Shown: positions 8,254 to 19,262, numbered from the stretch's first letter. The stretch is DNA of 64,000 nucleotides from Photobacterium atrarenae (GCF_024380015.1 NZ_CP101509.1:558001-622000); one strand, 5' to 3'. Notes: generated from the letters alone by a model not told the origin. Numbers and translations are program-made.

Positions 8254-11139
8254 TTGAGCAGGTTAGTCCCTAACAGAATTAGACCGATCCTGATGGCCAG
8301 TATGCTAACGGTTGGGATCTTGCCCGCCTTGCTCTATGGCTGGGCCAGTAATCACAAAATGTCTTCGGTGGCACTCACGAATATCTCGCAGGGACTCAGC
8401 TACCGAAATGAGCTGGCCGCCCATAATATCGACAACCTGATTTCCAAACGCCTGCTGTGGCTTAGCACCTTGGCCCACTCACCGATTACAGAGTTCAAGA
8501 AATACCAAACCGCCGACAACGAGTCATTACTCAAACATTATTTTGTCGACCATACCACTGTCGACCCTGCTTTTTCCGCCATATTTCTCCTTGAGCCCGG
8601 CCCACAAGGCGATTACCAAATTGCCGAATCCTGCCATGACAATATCACCCCCAACGTACTTGAAGATCTCAGGCAGTCCGGCGGGCCATCCATGGAACAG
8701 ATTCAGGCACAACTCACCGACTCGGAAAGTAAAATTTATATTTCTCAACCCTTCAATCTCAATCAGGCCCCGTACCTGTATTTTATTACTCCGGTCACCC
8801 ATAGCCACCAAACTCAGGAACAATCAGCACTATTAGCCGTGCGCTATGAGCTGACCGACATTAATGACGACCTGAAGTATCTCAGCCAACAGAATCAGGA
8901 CAAAGATTATGTTTTCCTGATAGACGACACGGGGAACGTGATTCTCTCCGGCCGCCACCAGGGGTTTAACATGCAACTGGTGAATGACTTTTTGCAGCAC
9001 TATCAACAGCAAAGTCCCCCTGAGCAGAGCCAAGTGCTCCATTATGCCGACTACTACAATGACAACCAAATCGCCGTCATTACCCGGCTAAACACCGATC
9101 CAAACCATGCCCGGCTGAACTGGTCACTGGTGTCGATCACCCCCGAAGTCGTTGCACTGCAGGGTGTCATTTATCTCAACCGCTACTTTCTGATTGCACT
9201 GCTACTCAATGCATTCATTGTGGTTGTCCTTTCCTATACACTTACCCGGCGCATTACTTTTCCGCTGGCCAAGCTCTCTCAGATGGCTGCGCGCTTTAAG
9301 CTGGGGGACTACAGTACCAACCCGCCAATCAAAGGGCCCCACGAGTTTCAGGTACTGCATGATGCGCTCAACCAAGGTGCTGAGCGGATTGCCAATGACA
9401 ACAAACGCCTGAACCAGGCCCTGAGAAAAGCCGAAGCCGCCGATCGGTCCAAATCCGCCTTTCTGGCCAACCTCTCTCACGAGATCCGCACGCCGATGAA
9501 CGGCATGCTGGGCCTCTCCCAGTTGCTACTGAAAACCGATTTGTCGGTCGAGCAGGAAAAACATATCCGCACCCTGCTGGAATCCGGCAAACATTTGATG
9601 TCGTTGCTCAATGACATTCTTGATTTCTCCAAGATCGAACAAGGTCAGCTCAAACTCGACCGAACCAATTTCTGTTTTACCGACCTCGTCGGGACGGTCG
9701 AGAGTATCTTCTATCCGTTGGCGATGGAAAAAGGCATCAACTTCAGGGTCCAATGCAATTTCGATGCAACCAACTGGTATTTTGCAGACAAATCCAGGTT
9801 GCGCCAGATTCTGTTTAACCTGGTCAATAATGCCATCAAGTTTACCGAGCAAGGGCAAGTCGAGGTACTGCTGAGCATGGAAGCCGGCCAGGAAGCCAAC
9901 GAATGTTTCCTGACCATTTGCGTCAAAGATACCGGGATCGGCATCGCACCGGACCGGTTGAAAAACATTTTTGACCCATTTGTTCAGGCGGAGGCATCCA
10001 CCAGCCGACGATTCGGTGGCACGGGATTGGGGCTGAGTATTGTCAAGCAGCTTGCCGAGCAGATGCACGGCAACGTCACAATTGATAGTACACCCGGCCT
10101 CGGCTCGGCCTTTACCGTCACGTTAATGATCCACAAAGGCCAATATATAGAGACGGAAAAAGAGCTGATCCACATTACGCCCAACACATTCAAAGGACTG
10201 AAGGTGTTGATTGTGGAAGATAACCACCTCAATGTGCTGATTATTGAGGCTTTCCTCAAACAACGGGGGTTTGTCACCGAAGTTGCCGAAAACGGGGCCA
10301 AGGCGCTGCAGGTGCTCGAGCAGCAACTGTTTGATGTGATCCTGATGGATAACCATATGCCGGTGATGGATGGGATAGAAGCCACCGAGCAGATCCGGGC
10401 GATGGACTCTCCGGTCAGCCAAACCCCTATTTTTGCCTGTACCGCAGATGTCTTCGAGGAAACGCAGAAAAACATGATTGCTGCCGGTGTTGATTGCGTC
10501 ATCACCAAACCACTGGATGAACAGAAACTTCTGGATGCCCTGCAAAGTTTCAAGCACAAAATTAACTATATGGCGATTTTACGGAACGCTTCCTCCCAGG
10601 GACAGGCGGCATCCACAAAACCGGTTTCAATCAACGAGCCAGAGACCGTTCTACTGGACGACTCATCCGATAACCCTGCTCCGGATTTATCGGATTCAGC
10701 TCAGTCGGCTGCAAGTGATACAGGCGATCAGCCCTTGATGCAGGCAAATCAAACGGATCGGGCAGGTGATAATGACGATGTCCAATGGGCCGATCGCTTC
10801 GAGCAGATCAATATTCACGACCTACTGGAGATGATGGATCAGGACCACGACATCATTATGCAGTTTCTGCAAATGTTTGCCGATGAACATGGTCAGGACA
10901 TCCAGAAGCTCCAGGCGGCCCTGGACCAGGATGACATTGACATTGCCATCCTGATCAGCCATTCGCTGAAAGGCGCAGCCGGCAGTATTGGCGCCCATCA
11001 CGTCTACCAGAGTGCACAACATATCGAGAAGGGGTTAAAAGCAGGTCTCCAACCGACGGAGGATGATATCCATCAACTCCGCCACCGACTTGACTTGCTG
11101 ATCAGCGAGATTTACCAGCAGCTGGAAATCGTCAATTAA
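8254..11139 (+). CDS. Hybrid sensor histidine kinase with receiver and HPt domains
   Basis: A 961-aa inner-membrane phosphorelay kinase. TM1 about residues 10-28; a periplasmic sensor domain (Cache-like by size) to about 305; TM2 about 310-330 and HAMP; HisKA with H409 ([18 protein letters not shown]); HATPase ([29 protein letters not shown]); receiver with D699 ([13 protein letters not shown]); an acidic linker; and an HPt domain with H903 ([12 protein letters not shown]). The complete relay needs only an external response regulator, and none lies adjacent. The start is TTG with SD AGGGGA; the ATG at 8247 is out of frame. It converges with norR 18 bp away. The signal is not known. Confidence 0.85.
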   Translation: MSRLVPNRIRPILMASMLTVGILPALLYGWASNHKMSSVALTNISQGLSYRNELAAHNIDNLISKRLLWLSTLAHSPITEFKKYQTADNESLLKHYFVDHTTVDPAFSAIFLLEPGPQGDYQIAESCHDNITPNVLEDLRQSGGPSMEQIQAQLTDSESKIYISQPFNLNQAPYLYFITPVTHSHQTQEQSALLAVRYELTDINDDLKYLSQQNQDKDYVFLIDDTGNVILSGRHQGFNMQLVNDFLQHYQQQSPPEQSQVLHYADYYNDNQIAVITRLNTDPNHARLNWSLVSITPEVVALQGVIYLNRYFLIALLLNAFIVVVLSYTLTRRITFPLAKLSQMAARFKLGDYSTNPPIKGPHEFQVLHDALNQGAERIANDNKRLNQALRKAEAADRSKSAFLANLSHEIRTPMNGMLGLSQLLLKTDLSVEQEKHIRTLLESGKHLMSLLNDILDFSKIEQGQLKLDRTNFCFTDLVGTVESIFYPLAMEKGINFRVQCNFDATNWYFADKSRLRQILFNLVNNAIKFTEQGQVEVLLSMEAGQEANECFLTICVKDTGIGIAPDRLKNIFDPFVQAEASTSRRFGGTGLGLSIVKQLAEQMHGNVTIDSTPGLGSAFTVTLMIHKGQYIETEKELIHITPNTFKGLKVLIVEDNHLNVLIIEAFLKQRGFVTEVAENGAKALQVLEQQLFDVILMDNHMPVMDGIEATEQIRAMDSPVSQTPIFACTADVFEETQKNMIAAGVDCVITKPLDEQKLLDALQSFKHKINYMAILRNASSQGQAASTKPVSINEPETVLLDDSSDNPAPDLSDSAQSAASDTGDQPLMQANQTDRAGDNDDVQWADRFEQINIHDLLEMMDQDHDIIMQFLQMFADEHGQDIQKLQAALDQDDIDIAILISHSLKGAAGSIGAHHVYQSAQHIEKGLKAGLQPTEDDIHQLRHRLDLLISEIYQQLEIVN

Positions 11140-11157
11140 GCGGGGAAATCTTCCGGG

Positions 11158-12744
11158 TTACTTGAGTCCCAACCGCTTTGCCAGCCGATGCAGGTTGCCG
11201 CTGTCAATCTGGAGCTGGCGGGCGGTCGCTGCCCAGTTATTCTCATTGCTCTTCAACGCCTGGCGAATAAAATCGGCCTGGAATGCTTCGGTCGCATCGC
11301 GCAAACTGCCGCCGAAGGACTGAGGCGATTTCATTGACGAACCGCCCAGCGCCCCCGAACGGCTTACCACTGGCAAATGGCCGCTTTTGCTGGTGTCAGC
11401 GGTAAAGTTGAAGTGATGCGGCATCATCTGCGGCGTCCCCGCGCCAAGCTCTGCCCGCGCCAGGATCGCTGCCCGGTGTATCGCATGCTCCAGCTCTCGC
11501 ACATTGCCCGGCCAGTGGTACGCCTCTAGCCGCGCTAAACCCGCCTGACTTAGCCGCAATGTATTCAGTCCCAACTTCGTTCGGCACTTTTCGATGAAAA
11601 ACCCCGCCAGCAACGCAATATCCTGTCCGCGTTCACGTAGCGGCGCTACATGAAGCGGAAATACACTCAGGCGATGGTATAAGTCAGCCCGAAAACGGCC
11701 TTCAACCACTTCTTGCTTCACATCTTTGTTAGTGGCCGCGATGATGCGGACATTGACTTTCAGACTGCGGTCGTCACCAATCCGTTGCAGATCGCCATAC
11801 TGGATCACCCGCAATAGCTTCGCCTGCAACGCCGGTGGCAGCTCCCCGATTTCATCCAGAAACAAGGTGCCCTCGTTAGCCATCTCGAACTTCCCGCTCC
11901 GATTGCTGATCGCGCCGGTGAACGCCCCTTTAACATGACCAAACAACTCACTTTCTGCCACCGATTCCGGCAATGCAGCACAGTTCAGATACACCAGCGG
12001 CTTGTCGGCGCGTCCGGACTGACGATGGATCCCTTTCGCGACCAGCTCTTTACCCACCCCGGTTTCCCCCAGGATCAAAACGTTCAGATCCGAGCTCGCC
12101 ACTACCTCCATTTCAGTTTTCAGCGCCTGCATCGGCGCCGACTGACCGATCATCTCCTGATGGTCGGTATCGCCCAGGTTCCCCAAAGACAGAGGCGCCG
12201 GGCTACCTGCCGCTTCTTTTTCCAGTTGCTCCATCATCAGGGCATTATTGAGCGACACGGCCGCCAGCGCGCTCAGCGTCCGCAGATCCTGATCGCTGAA
12301 CTCCTGAAAGGCCGAAGTATCAAAACTGTCAATTGTCAGCGCCCCAATCAGGTGATCATTGGCCATCAAGGGCAAACCGATACAGGCGTGTACTTTCAAC
12401 GCCTCTTCCTGATGCGGGATCAGGCCGTCAAACGGATCGGGCAAATCGCTGTCGGCCGGAAACCGCACCACATCTCCGGCGCGGGCGATGGCTTCTAACC
12501 GGGGGTGCTCAGCCAGGGAAAACCGCCGCCCGAGAACGTCCGGCTCCAGTCCATCAATCGCCAGCGGGGTGAATTGCTGACCGCGAAACGCCAGCAGCGC
12601 CGAAGCATCACAATTGAGGGTCTGGCGAATAGTATTGAGCAGACGGTGAAACCGATCCTGGTTTGAAATACTGGTGGTCAAATCTAAGGCAATATGGGTG
12701 AAATCCCGTGGCGGCAGCACCATACAATGCGCTCCATTCATCAT
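11158..12744 (-). CDS. norR: Nitric oxide-responsive sigma-54 activator NorR
   Basis: 528 aa, close to E. coli NorR along its length. The GAF domain keeps residues implicated in the non-haem iron centre that binds NO: R82, D103, D106 and C121 correspond to E. coli R75, D96, D99 and C113; Y98 is replaced by F105. The AAA+ domain has Walker A GETGVGKE, the sigma-54 contact loop GAFTGA and Walker [10 protein letters not shown]. The Fis-type HTH ends in [12 protein letters not shown]. It is divergent from the NO reductase gene and shares a 198-bp control region containing three NorR sites. A second in-frame Met follows the first, so the exact start is uncertain by one codon. Confidence 0.95.
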   Translation of the reverse strand: MMNGAHCMVLPPRDFTHIALDLTTSISNQDRFHRLLNTIRQTLNCDASALLAFRGQQFTPLAIDGLEPDVLGRRFSLAEHPRLEAIARAGDVVRFPADSDLPDPFDGLIPHQEEALKVHACIGLPLMANDHLIGALTIDSFDTSAFQEFSDQDLRTLSALAAVSLNNALMMEQLEKEAAGSPAPLSLGNLGDTDHQEMIGQSAPMQALKTEMEVVASSDLNVLILGETGVGKELVAKGIHRQSGRADKPLVYLNCAALPESVAESELFGHVKGAFTGAISNRSGKFEMANEGTLFLDEIGELPPALQAKLLRVIQYGDLQRIGDDRSLKVNVRIIAATNKDVKQEVVEGRFRADLYHRLSVFPLHVAPLRERGQDIALLAGFFIEKCRTKLGLNTLRLSQAGLARLEAYHWPGNVRELEHAIHRAAILARAELGAGTPQMMPHHFNFTADTSKSGHLPVVSRSGALGGSSMKSPQSFGGSLRDATEAFQADFIRQALKSNENNWAATARQLQIDSGNLHRLAKRLGLK

Positions 12745-12787
12745 CCGTTGAAGTCATGTCCCCAGCTTAAAAGGCCACCCAACCAGT

Positions 12788-12842
12788 GTCAATCAGACAG
12801 TTTTATGTGAAATTGACATATATCAATGAATGTCACATTGAC
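12788..12842. promoter_or_regulatory. Three NorR-binding sites (GT-N7-AC)
   Basis: GTCAATCAGAC (12788-12798), GTGAAATTGAC (12807-12817) and GTCACATTGAC (12832-12842) each fit GT-N7-AC, the consensus of the three enhancer sites in the E. coli norR-norVW region. They lie 45-100 bp upstream of the sigma-54 promoter, correct for an enhancer-binding activator. Confidence 0.85.
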
Positions 12843-12885
12843 AATCGACAGCCACTAAAACACAGTATATTCAACAACTTAATTG

Positions 12886-12901
12886 TTGGCACATTCTTTG
12901 A
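12886..12901 (+). promoter_or_regulatory. Sigma-54 promoter of norB
   Basis: TTGGCAC, five bases, TTGA: the -24 GG and -12 positions are correctly spaced and only the last consensus base departs (TTGA instead of TTGC). It is 42 bp upstream of the norB start and downstream of the NorR sites. Confidence 0.85.
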
Positions 12902-12942
12902 TTATCTGAGTGTACGGTCCCATACAAAAAGAGAACTCAGAG

Positions 12943-15216
12943 ATGACGAAACAAAAACTATCGATTATCTCGCTCCTGATCGTCTGCATAGCCTCCTTCA
13001 CGGTTCTGCTCAGCATCGGCAGCGATATTTACCGGGAGGCACCGCCAATCCCAACTCAGGTTGTCAGCACCCAGGGTGAAGTGATCTACACCAAAGAAGA
13101 CATCCAACGCGGCCAACTGGTCTGGCGCTCCATGGGCGGCCATCAGCTCGGCTCTATCTGGGGTCATGGCTCCTATATTGCCCCGGACTGGACTGCCGAC
13201 TGGTTGCACCGCGAAGCCGACAACTGGCTGGAACTGGCCGCGCAGGACACTTTCGGCAAGCCGTTCAGCCAGCTCTCCGGCAGCCAGCAAGCCGGCCTGG
13301 AGCAGGCGCTGCGGGAAGATGTACGTCCGAACAGCTACAATCCGGACACCGGCATCATCACCCTTTCTGAACGTCGTTCCGATGCCATCAGCCAACTCCA
13401 GCAACACTACATCGGCCTGTTTGGCGACGACCCGGCCTGGCAGCCGCTGCGAAAAGACTACGCGATGAAAGAAGGGACAGTTTCCACTGCCGAACGTCGC
13501 CAGCAGCTGACCGCCTTCTTCTTCTGGAGCGCCTGGGCTGCCGGTACAGAGCGGGTCGACAAAGATCACACCTACACCAGCAACTGGCCCTATGATCCGG
13601 TGCTGGGCAATACGCCGACTTCCAGCAATATTGTCTGGTCCATTCTGAGTATCGTGGTCCTGATCGCCGGTGTCGGCGCACTGGCCTGGTATCATGCCGC
13701 GCTGAAACACGAATCGCTGCCGACCCCACCCAGCCAGGATCCGCTGTTTGACAGCAAACCAACGGCGTCACAAAAAGCTGTCGGTAAGTACTTCCTGACT
13801 GCAATTGGCCTGTTCCTGCTCCAAGTCTTCCTCGGCGGGATCACTGCACACTACGGAGTCGAAGGACAGGATTTTTACGGTATTCCGCTGTCTGAAATTC
13901 TCCCTTACTCGGTAACCCGGACCTGGCACACCCAGCTGGCTGTGTTCTGGATTGCCACTGCATGGCTCGGTACCGGCCTCTACATCGCCCCGGCGCTGTC
14001 CGGCCATGAGCCAAAATTCCAGCGCCAGGGCGTCAATGTCCTTTGGGCTGCTCTGGTTGTGGTCGTCCTCGGCTCGATGGCCGGTGAATGGCTGGCGGTA
14101 CAACAATACTTCGACCTGGATACCAGCTACCTGATTGGCCACCAGGGTCAGGAGTATATCGATCTGGGCCGGGTCTGGCAGGTCCTGCTGCTGGTCGGTC
14201 TGTTGATCTGGCTGACGCTGGTCACCCGTGCCATTCGTCCCGCCCTGTCACAACAAGGGGAGATGCGTGCGGTCGTCTGGGTGCTGTACGCCTCCTGTGT
14301 CGCGATTGGCCTGTTCTACGGCGCAGGCCTGTTCCAGGGCAAACACACCAACCTGGCGATTGCCGAGTACTGGCGCTGGTGGGTGGTCCACCTGTGGGTT
14401 GAAGGCTTCTTCGAAACCTTTGCCACTTCCGTGATTGCCCTGATGTTTGTTCGTCTCGGCTTGATCCGTGCCGCCACAGCCAACAGCGCCGTCCTGTTTA
14501 CCACGGTGATTTTCCTGACCGGCGGCCTGATCGGTACCCTGCACCACCTCTACTTCACCGGAACAACCACGCCGGTGATTGCCTGGGGCGCAATTTTCTC
14601 GGCGCTGGAAGTGGTCCCGCTGGCGTTAATTGGCTTTGAGGCCGTTGAGAGCTACCGGATGCGCAACGCCACGCCGTGGATGCGCCGCTACAAATGGGCC
14701 ATTATGTTCTTCGTCGCCACCGCATTCTGGAACTTGTTTGGTGCAGGCGTCCTGGGCTTCTTGATTAACCCACCAGTCTCGCTGTACTTTATTCAGGGTC
14801 TGAATACCACCGCGACCCACGGTCACGGCGCATTCATGGGCGTCTATGGCATGTTGGGGATCGGCCTGATGCTGTTCTGCCTGCGCGGCCTGGCCGGTGA
14901 TGCCAAAGGCTGGGATGACAAATGGCTCAAATGGGCGTTCTGGTCGCTGAACATTGGCCTGGCTGCCATGCTACTGATGTCCCTCCTGCCAGTCGGACTG
15001 GTGCAGTTCTTTGCCGTCATTGAAAATGGTTACTGGTATGCCCGCTCACCAGCCGTGATGCACAGCCCGCTGGTAGAGACCCTGATTTGGCTACGGATGC
15101 CAGGTGATATGCTGTTCGGCGCCGGCGGGATCTTCCTCGGCTTGTTCCTCACCAAGCTGGTTCTGGATGCCATCAAATCCGGCAAAGCCGCAGAAACGGA
15201 GGCCCTGTCATCATGA
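12943..15216 (+). CDS. norB: Quinol-dependent nitric oxide reductase (qNor)
   Basis: About 757 aa, the length of single-subunit qNor (NorZ/NorB), which reduces two NO to N2O with electrons from quinol. It has an N-terminal TM helix, a hydrophilic cytochrome-c-like periplasmic domain without a CXXCH motif (residues about 40-210), then a 12-helix haem-copper oxidase-type core with His ligands in HTQLAVFWI, WWVVHLWVEGFFE, LHHLYFTG and THGHGAFMG. The Glu-bearing VEGFFE segment is typical of NORs. The frame opens at 12910, but the family start MTKQKL at 12943 is preferred. It is transcribed from the sigma-54 promoter under NorR and probably detoxifies NO. The stop overlaps the next small ORF. Confidence 0.93.
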   Translation: MTKQKLSIISLLIVCIASFTVLLSIGSDIYREAPPIPTQVVSTQGEVIYTKEDIQRGQLVWRSMGGHQLGSIWGHGSYIAPDWTADWLHREADNWLELAAQDTFGKPFSQLSGSQQAGLEQALREDVRPNSYNPDTGIITLSERRSDAISQLQQHYIGLFGDDPAWQPLRKDYAMKEGTVSTAERRQQLTAFFFWSAWAAGTERVDKDHTYTSNWPYDPVLGNTPTSSNIVWSILSIVVLIAGVGALAWYHAALKHESLPTPPSQDPLFDSKPTASQKAVGKYFLTAIGLFLLQVFLGGITAHYGVEGQDFYGIPLSEILPYSVTRTWHTQLAVFWIATAWLGTGLYIAPALSGHEPKFQRQGVNVLWAALVVVVLGSMAGEWLAVQQYFDLDTSYLIGHQGQEYIDLGRVWQVLLLVGLLIWLTLVTRAIRPALSQQGEMRAVVWVLYASCVAIGLFYGAGLFQGKHTNLAIAEYWRWWVVHLWVEGFFETFATSVIALMFVRLGLIRAATANSAVLFTTVIFLTGGLIGTLHHLYFTGTTTPVIAWGAIFSALEVVPLALIGFEAVESYRMRNATPWMRRYKWAIMFFVATAFWNLFGAGVLGFLINPPVSLYFIQGLNTTATHGHGAFMGVYGMLGIGLMLFCLRGLAGDAKGWDDKWLKWAFWSLNIGLAAMLLMSLLPVGLVQFFAVIENGYWYARSPAVMHSPLVETLIWLRMPGDMLFGAGGIFLGLFLTKLVLDAIKSGKAAETEALSS

Positions 15217-15356
15217 GATCTTTGGTGCTGGCAACGTTCAAGATCGCCCTGGCCACCAGCGGCATCGTCCTTGGCGTCACCGTGATGAGCAGCCTGCCAC
15301 AACTGCTCATTCAACTGACATATGAACTGGGGTGGAACGTCGCTGCTCCAATGTAA
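15213..15356 (+). CDS. 47-aa membrane protein translationally coupled to norB
   Basis: A short ORF whose ATG overlaps the norB stop (ATGA). It encodes MRSLVLATFKIALATSGIVL and onward with one predicted TM helix (about residues 7-29) and a C-terminal amphipathic segment ending WNVAAPM. It has no haem or metal motif, so it is not a NorC-type subunit. Coupling to norB suggests an assembly or stability partner, in the way small subunits accompany haem-copper oxidases; this is inference. I recognise no family. Confidence 0.6.
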   Translation: MRSLVLATFKIALATSGIVLGVTVMSSLPQLLIQLTYELGWNVAAPM

Positions 15357-15360
15357 CCGC

Positions 15361-15391
15361 TGCCCGGGCCGACCCAGTGTCGGCCCGGGCA
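15361..15391 (+). repeat. Perfect 13-bp GC-rich hairpin after the norB operon
   Basis: TGCCCGGGCCGAC, loop CCAGT, exact reverse complement; almost all G/C. There is only a weak CTTTC tail, so it may be a poor terminator, an attenuator or a 3' stabiliser. It ends 19 bp before the next start codon and just before its SD. Confidence 0.7.
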
Positions 15392-15409
15392 CTTTCGCAG
15401 GAATCTATG

Positions 15410-15784
15410 ATGTATTTAACCCTGAAAACCTTCCACGTGCTCACCGTGCTGCTTAGTATCAGCCTGTTTCTGCTTCGCTTCATCTTATGCTGTCGCCAGT
15501 CACCACTGGCTGCCAACCCGGTCTTGAAAATCGCGCCCCATGTCAATGATACGTTTTTGCTGACCAGTGGCATGGCGTTGATTGGCCTGACCGGCTTTAC
15601 TCCCTTTACCCCGGCCGCCCCCTGGCTTTCGGTGAAACTGTTCGCCGTTGTTGCTTACATTGTGTGTGGAGCCTTGGCCCTCAAAGCGAAACAGACATGG
15701 CTACGCTGGCTGAGCTTTGCCGGTGCGCTCGGCTGGCTCGCATTTATCATCACACTGGCCGTCAGCAAACAGCTCGGATGGTGA
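15410..15784 (+). CDS. SirB2 family membrane protein
   Basis: 124 aa with four predicted TM helices, starting MYLTLKTFHVLTVLLSISLF, the characteristic opening of SirB2-type proteins, and containing ND-TFLLTSGMALI. Two tandem ATGs (15407 and 15410) follow an AGGAA SD; spacing favours 15410. The name SirB2 is historical and the function is unknown. Its position behind norB and the 47-aa ORF suggests possible co-transcription, although a stable hairpin intervenes. Confidence 0.72.
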   Translation: MYLTLKTFHVLTVLLSISLFLLRFILCCRQSPLAANPVLKIAPHVNDTFLLTSGMALIGLTGFTPFTPAAPWLSVKLFAVVAYIVCGALALKAKQTWLRWLSFAGALGWLAFIITLAVSKQLGW

Positions 15785-16184
15785 GCCACAACCAACCCCG
15801 CTCATTGAAGCACTCAAATTATCACCCCGTTTTCAACATTTATCCTCACCAAGCAGTGAGCAAATGCTACCATTAATGAACATTTGCTCACCCCTCACCA
15901 TGCATTTACCGCAGGACTAAATCACCACATTGGCGACTTTGGTATGAACATTCTTATACAAACGGTAAAAGTGAGATCAAAGCACGATTTAGTCATGATA
16001 TTGATTGACAACTTACAACAAAAAGCTAATTATCATCACATCAATTGTTCTTTGGTGATCCATATGTTCACATCGAGCGTGATGTGGATAGAACATTTGG
16101 CTCACCGACAGGTAAAAACACCTTTTCTGGCTACACTTTTAGCTAGCATCAGACAAGCCCCTAACATGTTGAAGGTCGAGAGAT
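15785..16184 (+). promoter_or_regulatory. Regulatory region upstream of transaldolase
   Basis: A 400-bp, AT-rich, gene-free stretch. It holds a perfect 11-bp inverted repeat GTGAGCAAATG (15856-15866) / CATTTGCTCAC (15881-15891). The right arm, extended as GAACATTTGCTCACC (15878-15892), recurs as GAACATTTGGCTCACC at 16091-16106, about 80 bp before talB. The spaced copies look like operators for a dimeric regulator; which one is unknown. Confidence 0.45.
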
Positions 16185-17135
16185 ATGAGCACGAAACTGG
16201 AACAACTGCGCGCGCTAACTACTGTTGTTGCTGACACCGGCGACATCGAAGCTATCAGTAAGTATCAACCGGAAGATGCGACGACCAACCCATCGCTGAT
16301 CCTGAAAGCCGCTCAGATTGAAGAATATGCTCCGCTGATCGATCAGGCGATTGAGTACGCAAAAGCACAAAGCGATGACAAAACACAGCAAATTGCAGAT
16401 ACCTGCGATATGCTGGCCGTCAACATCGGTAAAGAAATCCTGAAAGTTGTTCCGGGCCGTATCTCAACTGAAGTTGATGCTCGCCTGTCTTACGACACCG
16501 AAGGCAGCATCGCCAAAGCCCGTCACCTTGTGAAAATGTACAACGATGCCGGGATCACCAATGACCGCATCCTGATCAAGCTGGCGTCAACCTGGGAAGG
16601 CATCCGCGCTGCCGAAGTCCTGGAAAAAGAAGGCATCAACTGTAACCTGACCCTGCTGTTCTCCTTTGCTCAGGCGCGTGCCTGTGCCGAAGCTGGTGTT
16701 TACCTGATCTCGCCATTCGTGGGTCGTATTATGGACTGGTACAAAGCCAAAGAAGGCCGTGACTTTGAAGCCGCCGAAGATCCGGGCGTTCTGTCTGTCA
16801 CCAAGATCTACAACTACTACAAAGAACACGGCTACAACACCGTTGTCATGGGCGCAAGCTTCCGTAACACTGGTGAAATCCTGGAGCTGGCCGGCTGTGA
16901 TCGCCTGACAATCAGCCCGCAACTGCTGCAAGAGCTGAGCGATGCTGAAGGTGAAGTGGTTCAGAAACTGTCTGCTGACGTGGCAACCAAAGCGCGTCCG
17001 GCAGCCATGAACCACGCGGAATTCCTGTGGGAGCACAACCTGGACGCAATGGCAGTCGAAAAACTGGCCGAAGGGATCCGCAACTTCGCGGTTGACCAGG
17101 GTAAGCTGGAAGCGATGATCGCTGAGCGCCTGTAA
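16185..17135 (+). CDS. talB: Transaldolase
   Basis: 316 aa, full length for E. coli-type TalB, which transfers the dihydroxyacetone unit from sedoheptulose 7-phosphate to glyceraldehyde 3-phosphate in the pentose phosphate pathway. Catalytic residues align exactly: D17, E96 and the Schiff-base lysine K132 (ILIKLAST). [23 protein letters not shown] is at its expected place. It is followed by a terminator and then transketolase, the usual Vibrionaceae pairing. Confidence 0.96.
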   Translation: MSTKLEQLRALTTVVADTGDIEAISKYQPEDATTNPSLILKAAQIEEYAPLIDQAIEYAKAQSDDKTQQIADTCDMLAVNIGKEILKVVPGRISTEVDARLSYDTEGSIAKARHLVKMYNDAGITNDRILIKLASTWEGIRAAEVLEKEGINCNLTLLFSFAQARACAEAGVYLISPFVGRIMDWYKAKEGRDFEAAEDPGVLSVTKIYNYYKEHGYNTVVMGASFRNTGEILELAGCDRLTISPQLLQELSDAEGEVVQKLSADVATKARPAAMNHAEFLWEHNLDAMAVEKLAEGIRNFAVDQGKLEAMIAERL

Positions 17136-17153
17136 GACTTAAACCCCATTTTA

Positions 17154-17187
17154 GAAAGCGGCCAGCCAGCCGCTTTCTTCCTTTTTG
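17154..17187 (+). terminator. Terminator between talB and tkt
   Basis: GAAAGCGGC / GCCGCTTTC stem with loop CAGCCA, followed by TTCCTTTTT. It probably attenuates rather than fully blocks read-through, since tkt starts only 30 bp later with no obvious promoter of its own. Confidence 0.75.
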
Positions 17188-17216
17188 CAAAAACAAATTT
17201 GATAGTGGATACAATT

Positions 17217-19211
17217 ATGGAACGCAAAGATCTTGCTAATGCCATCCGTGCCCTGAGCATGGACGGTGTCCAACAAGCCAACTCCGGTCACCCGGGTGCC
17301 CCGATGGGGATGGCTGACATTGCCGAAGTCCTGTGGCGCGACCACATGAACCACAACCCACAGAACCCGGACTGGGCTGACCGTGACCGCTTCGTGCTGT
17401 CCAACGGCCACGGCTCGATGCTGATCTACTCACTGCTGCACCTGACCGGCTACGCGCTGCCGATCGAAGAGCTGAAGAACTTCCGTCAGCTGCACTCGAA
17501 AACCCCGGGGCACCCGGAGTACGGCTACGCGCCGGGCATTGAAACCACCACCGGCCCGCTGGGCCAGGGCATCACCAATGCGGTGGGGATGGCGATTGCT
17601 GAAAAAGCAATGGCGGATCAGTTCAACCGCGATGGCCACGACATCGTCGATCACTTCACCTACGCCTTCATGGGCGACGGTTGTCTGATGGAAGGGATCT
17701 CGCACGAAGCTTGTTCTCTGGCCGGCACCCTGGGCCTGGGCAAACTGATCGCGTTCTGGGATGACAACGGCATCTCCATCGACGGTGACGTGGAAGGCTG
17801 GTTCACCGACGACACCGCCAAGCGTTTTGAAGCCTACGGCTGGCACGTGATCCCGGCGGTTGACGGCCACGATCCGGAAGCGATCAACGCAGCCATCGAA
17901 GCGGCGAAAGCAGAAAGCGGCAAACCAACCCTGATCTGTACCAAGACCATCATCGGCTTCGGCTCTCCGAACAAAGCCGGCTCGCACGACTGTCACGGCG
18001 CGCCACTGGGCCACGATGAAATCGCTGCGGCACGTGAATTCCTGGGCTGGAACCACGGTCCGTTTGAAATCCCGGCTGACATTGCTGCCGAGTGGGATGC
18101 CAAAGAAGCCGGCGCTGCTAAAGAAGCGGCCTGGAACGAGAAGCTGGCTGCGTACGAAGCCGCCTACCCTGAGCTGGCGGCCGAGTTCAAACGCCGCGTG
18201 AACGGTGAGCTGCCGGCGGAGTGGGAAGCGCAAGCCAGCCAGATTATTGCCGATCTGCAAGCCAACCCGGCCAACATCGCCTCGCGTAAAGCGTCACAAA
18301 ATGCGCTGGAAGCGTTCGGTAAGCTGCTGCCGGAATTCATGGGCGGCTCGGCTGACCTGGCGCCATCGAACCTGACCATGTGGTCCGGCTCCAAATCCCT
18401 GACCGCGGATGACGCGTCCGGCAACTACATCCACTACGGTGTCCGTGAGTTCGGCATGACCGCGATTATCAACGGTATCGCCCTGCACGGCGGTTTCGTC
18501 CCTTACGGCGCAACCTTCCTGATGTTCATGGAATACGCCCGTAACGCAATGCGCATGGCAGCCCTGATGAAAGTGCAGAACATTCAGGTGTACACCCACG
18601 ACTCCATCGGTCTGGGCGAAGACGGCCCAACGCACCAGCCGGTTGAGCAAATCGCCTCGCTGCGTCTGACCCCGAACATGAGCACCTGGCGTCCGTGTGA
18701 TCAGGTCGAGTCTGCCGTTGCCTGGAAACTGGCGATTGAGCGCAAAGACGGCCCGACTTCGCTGATCTTCTCGCGCCAGAACCTGGCTCAGCAGGACCGC
18801 ACTGAAGCGCAGGTCGCTGACATCGCAAAGGGGGGGTACACCCTCAAAGATAGCGACGGCAAACCGGAGCTGATCCTGATCGCCACCGGCTCTGAAGTCG
18901 AGCTGGCGGTGAAAGCTGCCGACGAACTGACGGCTGCCGGCAAGCAGGTTCGCGTGGTCTCCATGCCATCGACCGATGCCTTCGACAAGCAAGATGCCGC
19001 TTACCGTGAAGCGGTACTGCCATCCGATGTAACCGCGCGTATCGCGATTGAAGCCGGCATCGCCGACTTCTGGTACAAGTACGTCGGCTTTGACGGCCGC
19101 ATCATCGGCATGACCACTTTCGGTGAATCTGCACCGGCCGGTCAGCTGTTCGAAATGTTCGGCTTCACCACTGAAAACGTGGTAAACACCGCCAAAGAGC
19201 TGCTGGCATAA
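17217..19211 (+). CDS. tkt: Transketolase
   Basis: 664 aa, standard bacterial length. A thiamine-diphosphate enzyme of the pentose phosphate pathway. Seen: [18 protein letters not shown] near the N-terminus, the ThDP motif GDGCLMEG...NG, the central catalytic domain with [14 protein letters not shown], and the C-terminal domain. The longest frame starts with TTG at 17199; the ATG at 17217 gives the family start [18 protein letters not shown] strong terminator follows. Vibrionaceae commonly have a second transketolase elsewhere. Confidence 0.96.
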   Translation: MERKDLANAIRALSMDGVQQANSGHPGAPMGMADIAEVLWRDHMNHNPQNPDWADRDRFVLSNGHGSMLIYSLLHLTGYALPIEELKNFRQLHSKTPGHPEYGYAPGIETTTGPLGQGITNAVGMAIAEKAMADQFNRDGHDIVDHFTYAFMGDGCLMEGISHEACSLAGTLGLGKLIAFWDDNGISIDGDVEGWFTDDTAKRFEAYGWHVIPAVDGHDPEAINAAIEAAKAESGKPTLICTKTIIGFGSPNKAGSHDCHGAPLGHDEIAAAREFLGWNHGPFEIPADIAAEWDAKEAGAAKEAAWNEKLAAYEAAYPELAAEFKRRVNGELPAEWEAQASQIIADLQANPANIASRKASQNALEAFGKLLPEFMGGSADLAPSNLTMWSGSKSLTADDASGNYIHYGVREFGMTAIINGIALHGGFVPYGATFLMFMEYARNAMRMAALMKVQNIQVYTHDSIGLGEDGPTHQPVEQIASLRLTPNMSTWRPCDQVESAVAWKLAIERKDGPTSLIFSRQNLAQQDRTEAQVADIAKGGYTLKDSDGKPELILIATGSEVELAVKAADELTAAGKQVRVVSMPSTDAFDKQDAAYREAVLPSDVTARIAIEAGIADFWYKYVGFDGRIIGMTTFGESAPAGQLFEMFGFTTENVVNTAKELLA

Positions 19212-19228
19212 GCCATCCCCTCAAAGGC

Positions 19229-19257
19229 AAAAACCGGTCATCATGACCGGTTTTTTT
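19229..19257 (+). terminator. Terminator of tkt
   Basis: AAACCGGTCA / TGACCGGTTT perfect 10-bp stem, 3-nt loop and a run of seven T. Confidence 0.9.
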
Positions 19258-19262
19258 CTGCC

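Noticed and set aside
12958..13710. 250-codon leftward frame
   Set aside because: Antisense shadow of norB produced by its third-codon-position composition; no SD or motif.
17430..18992. Two leftward frames of 276 and 232 codons
   Set aside because: Both lie antisense within transketolase, which has strong codon bias; no recognisable features.
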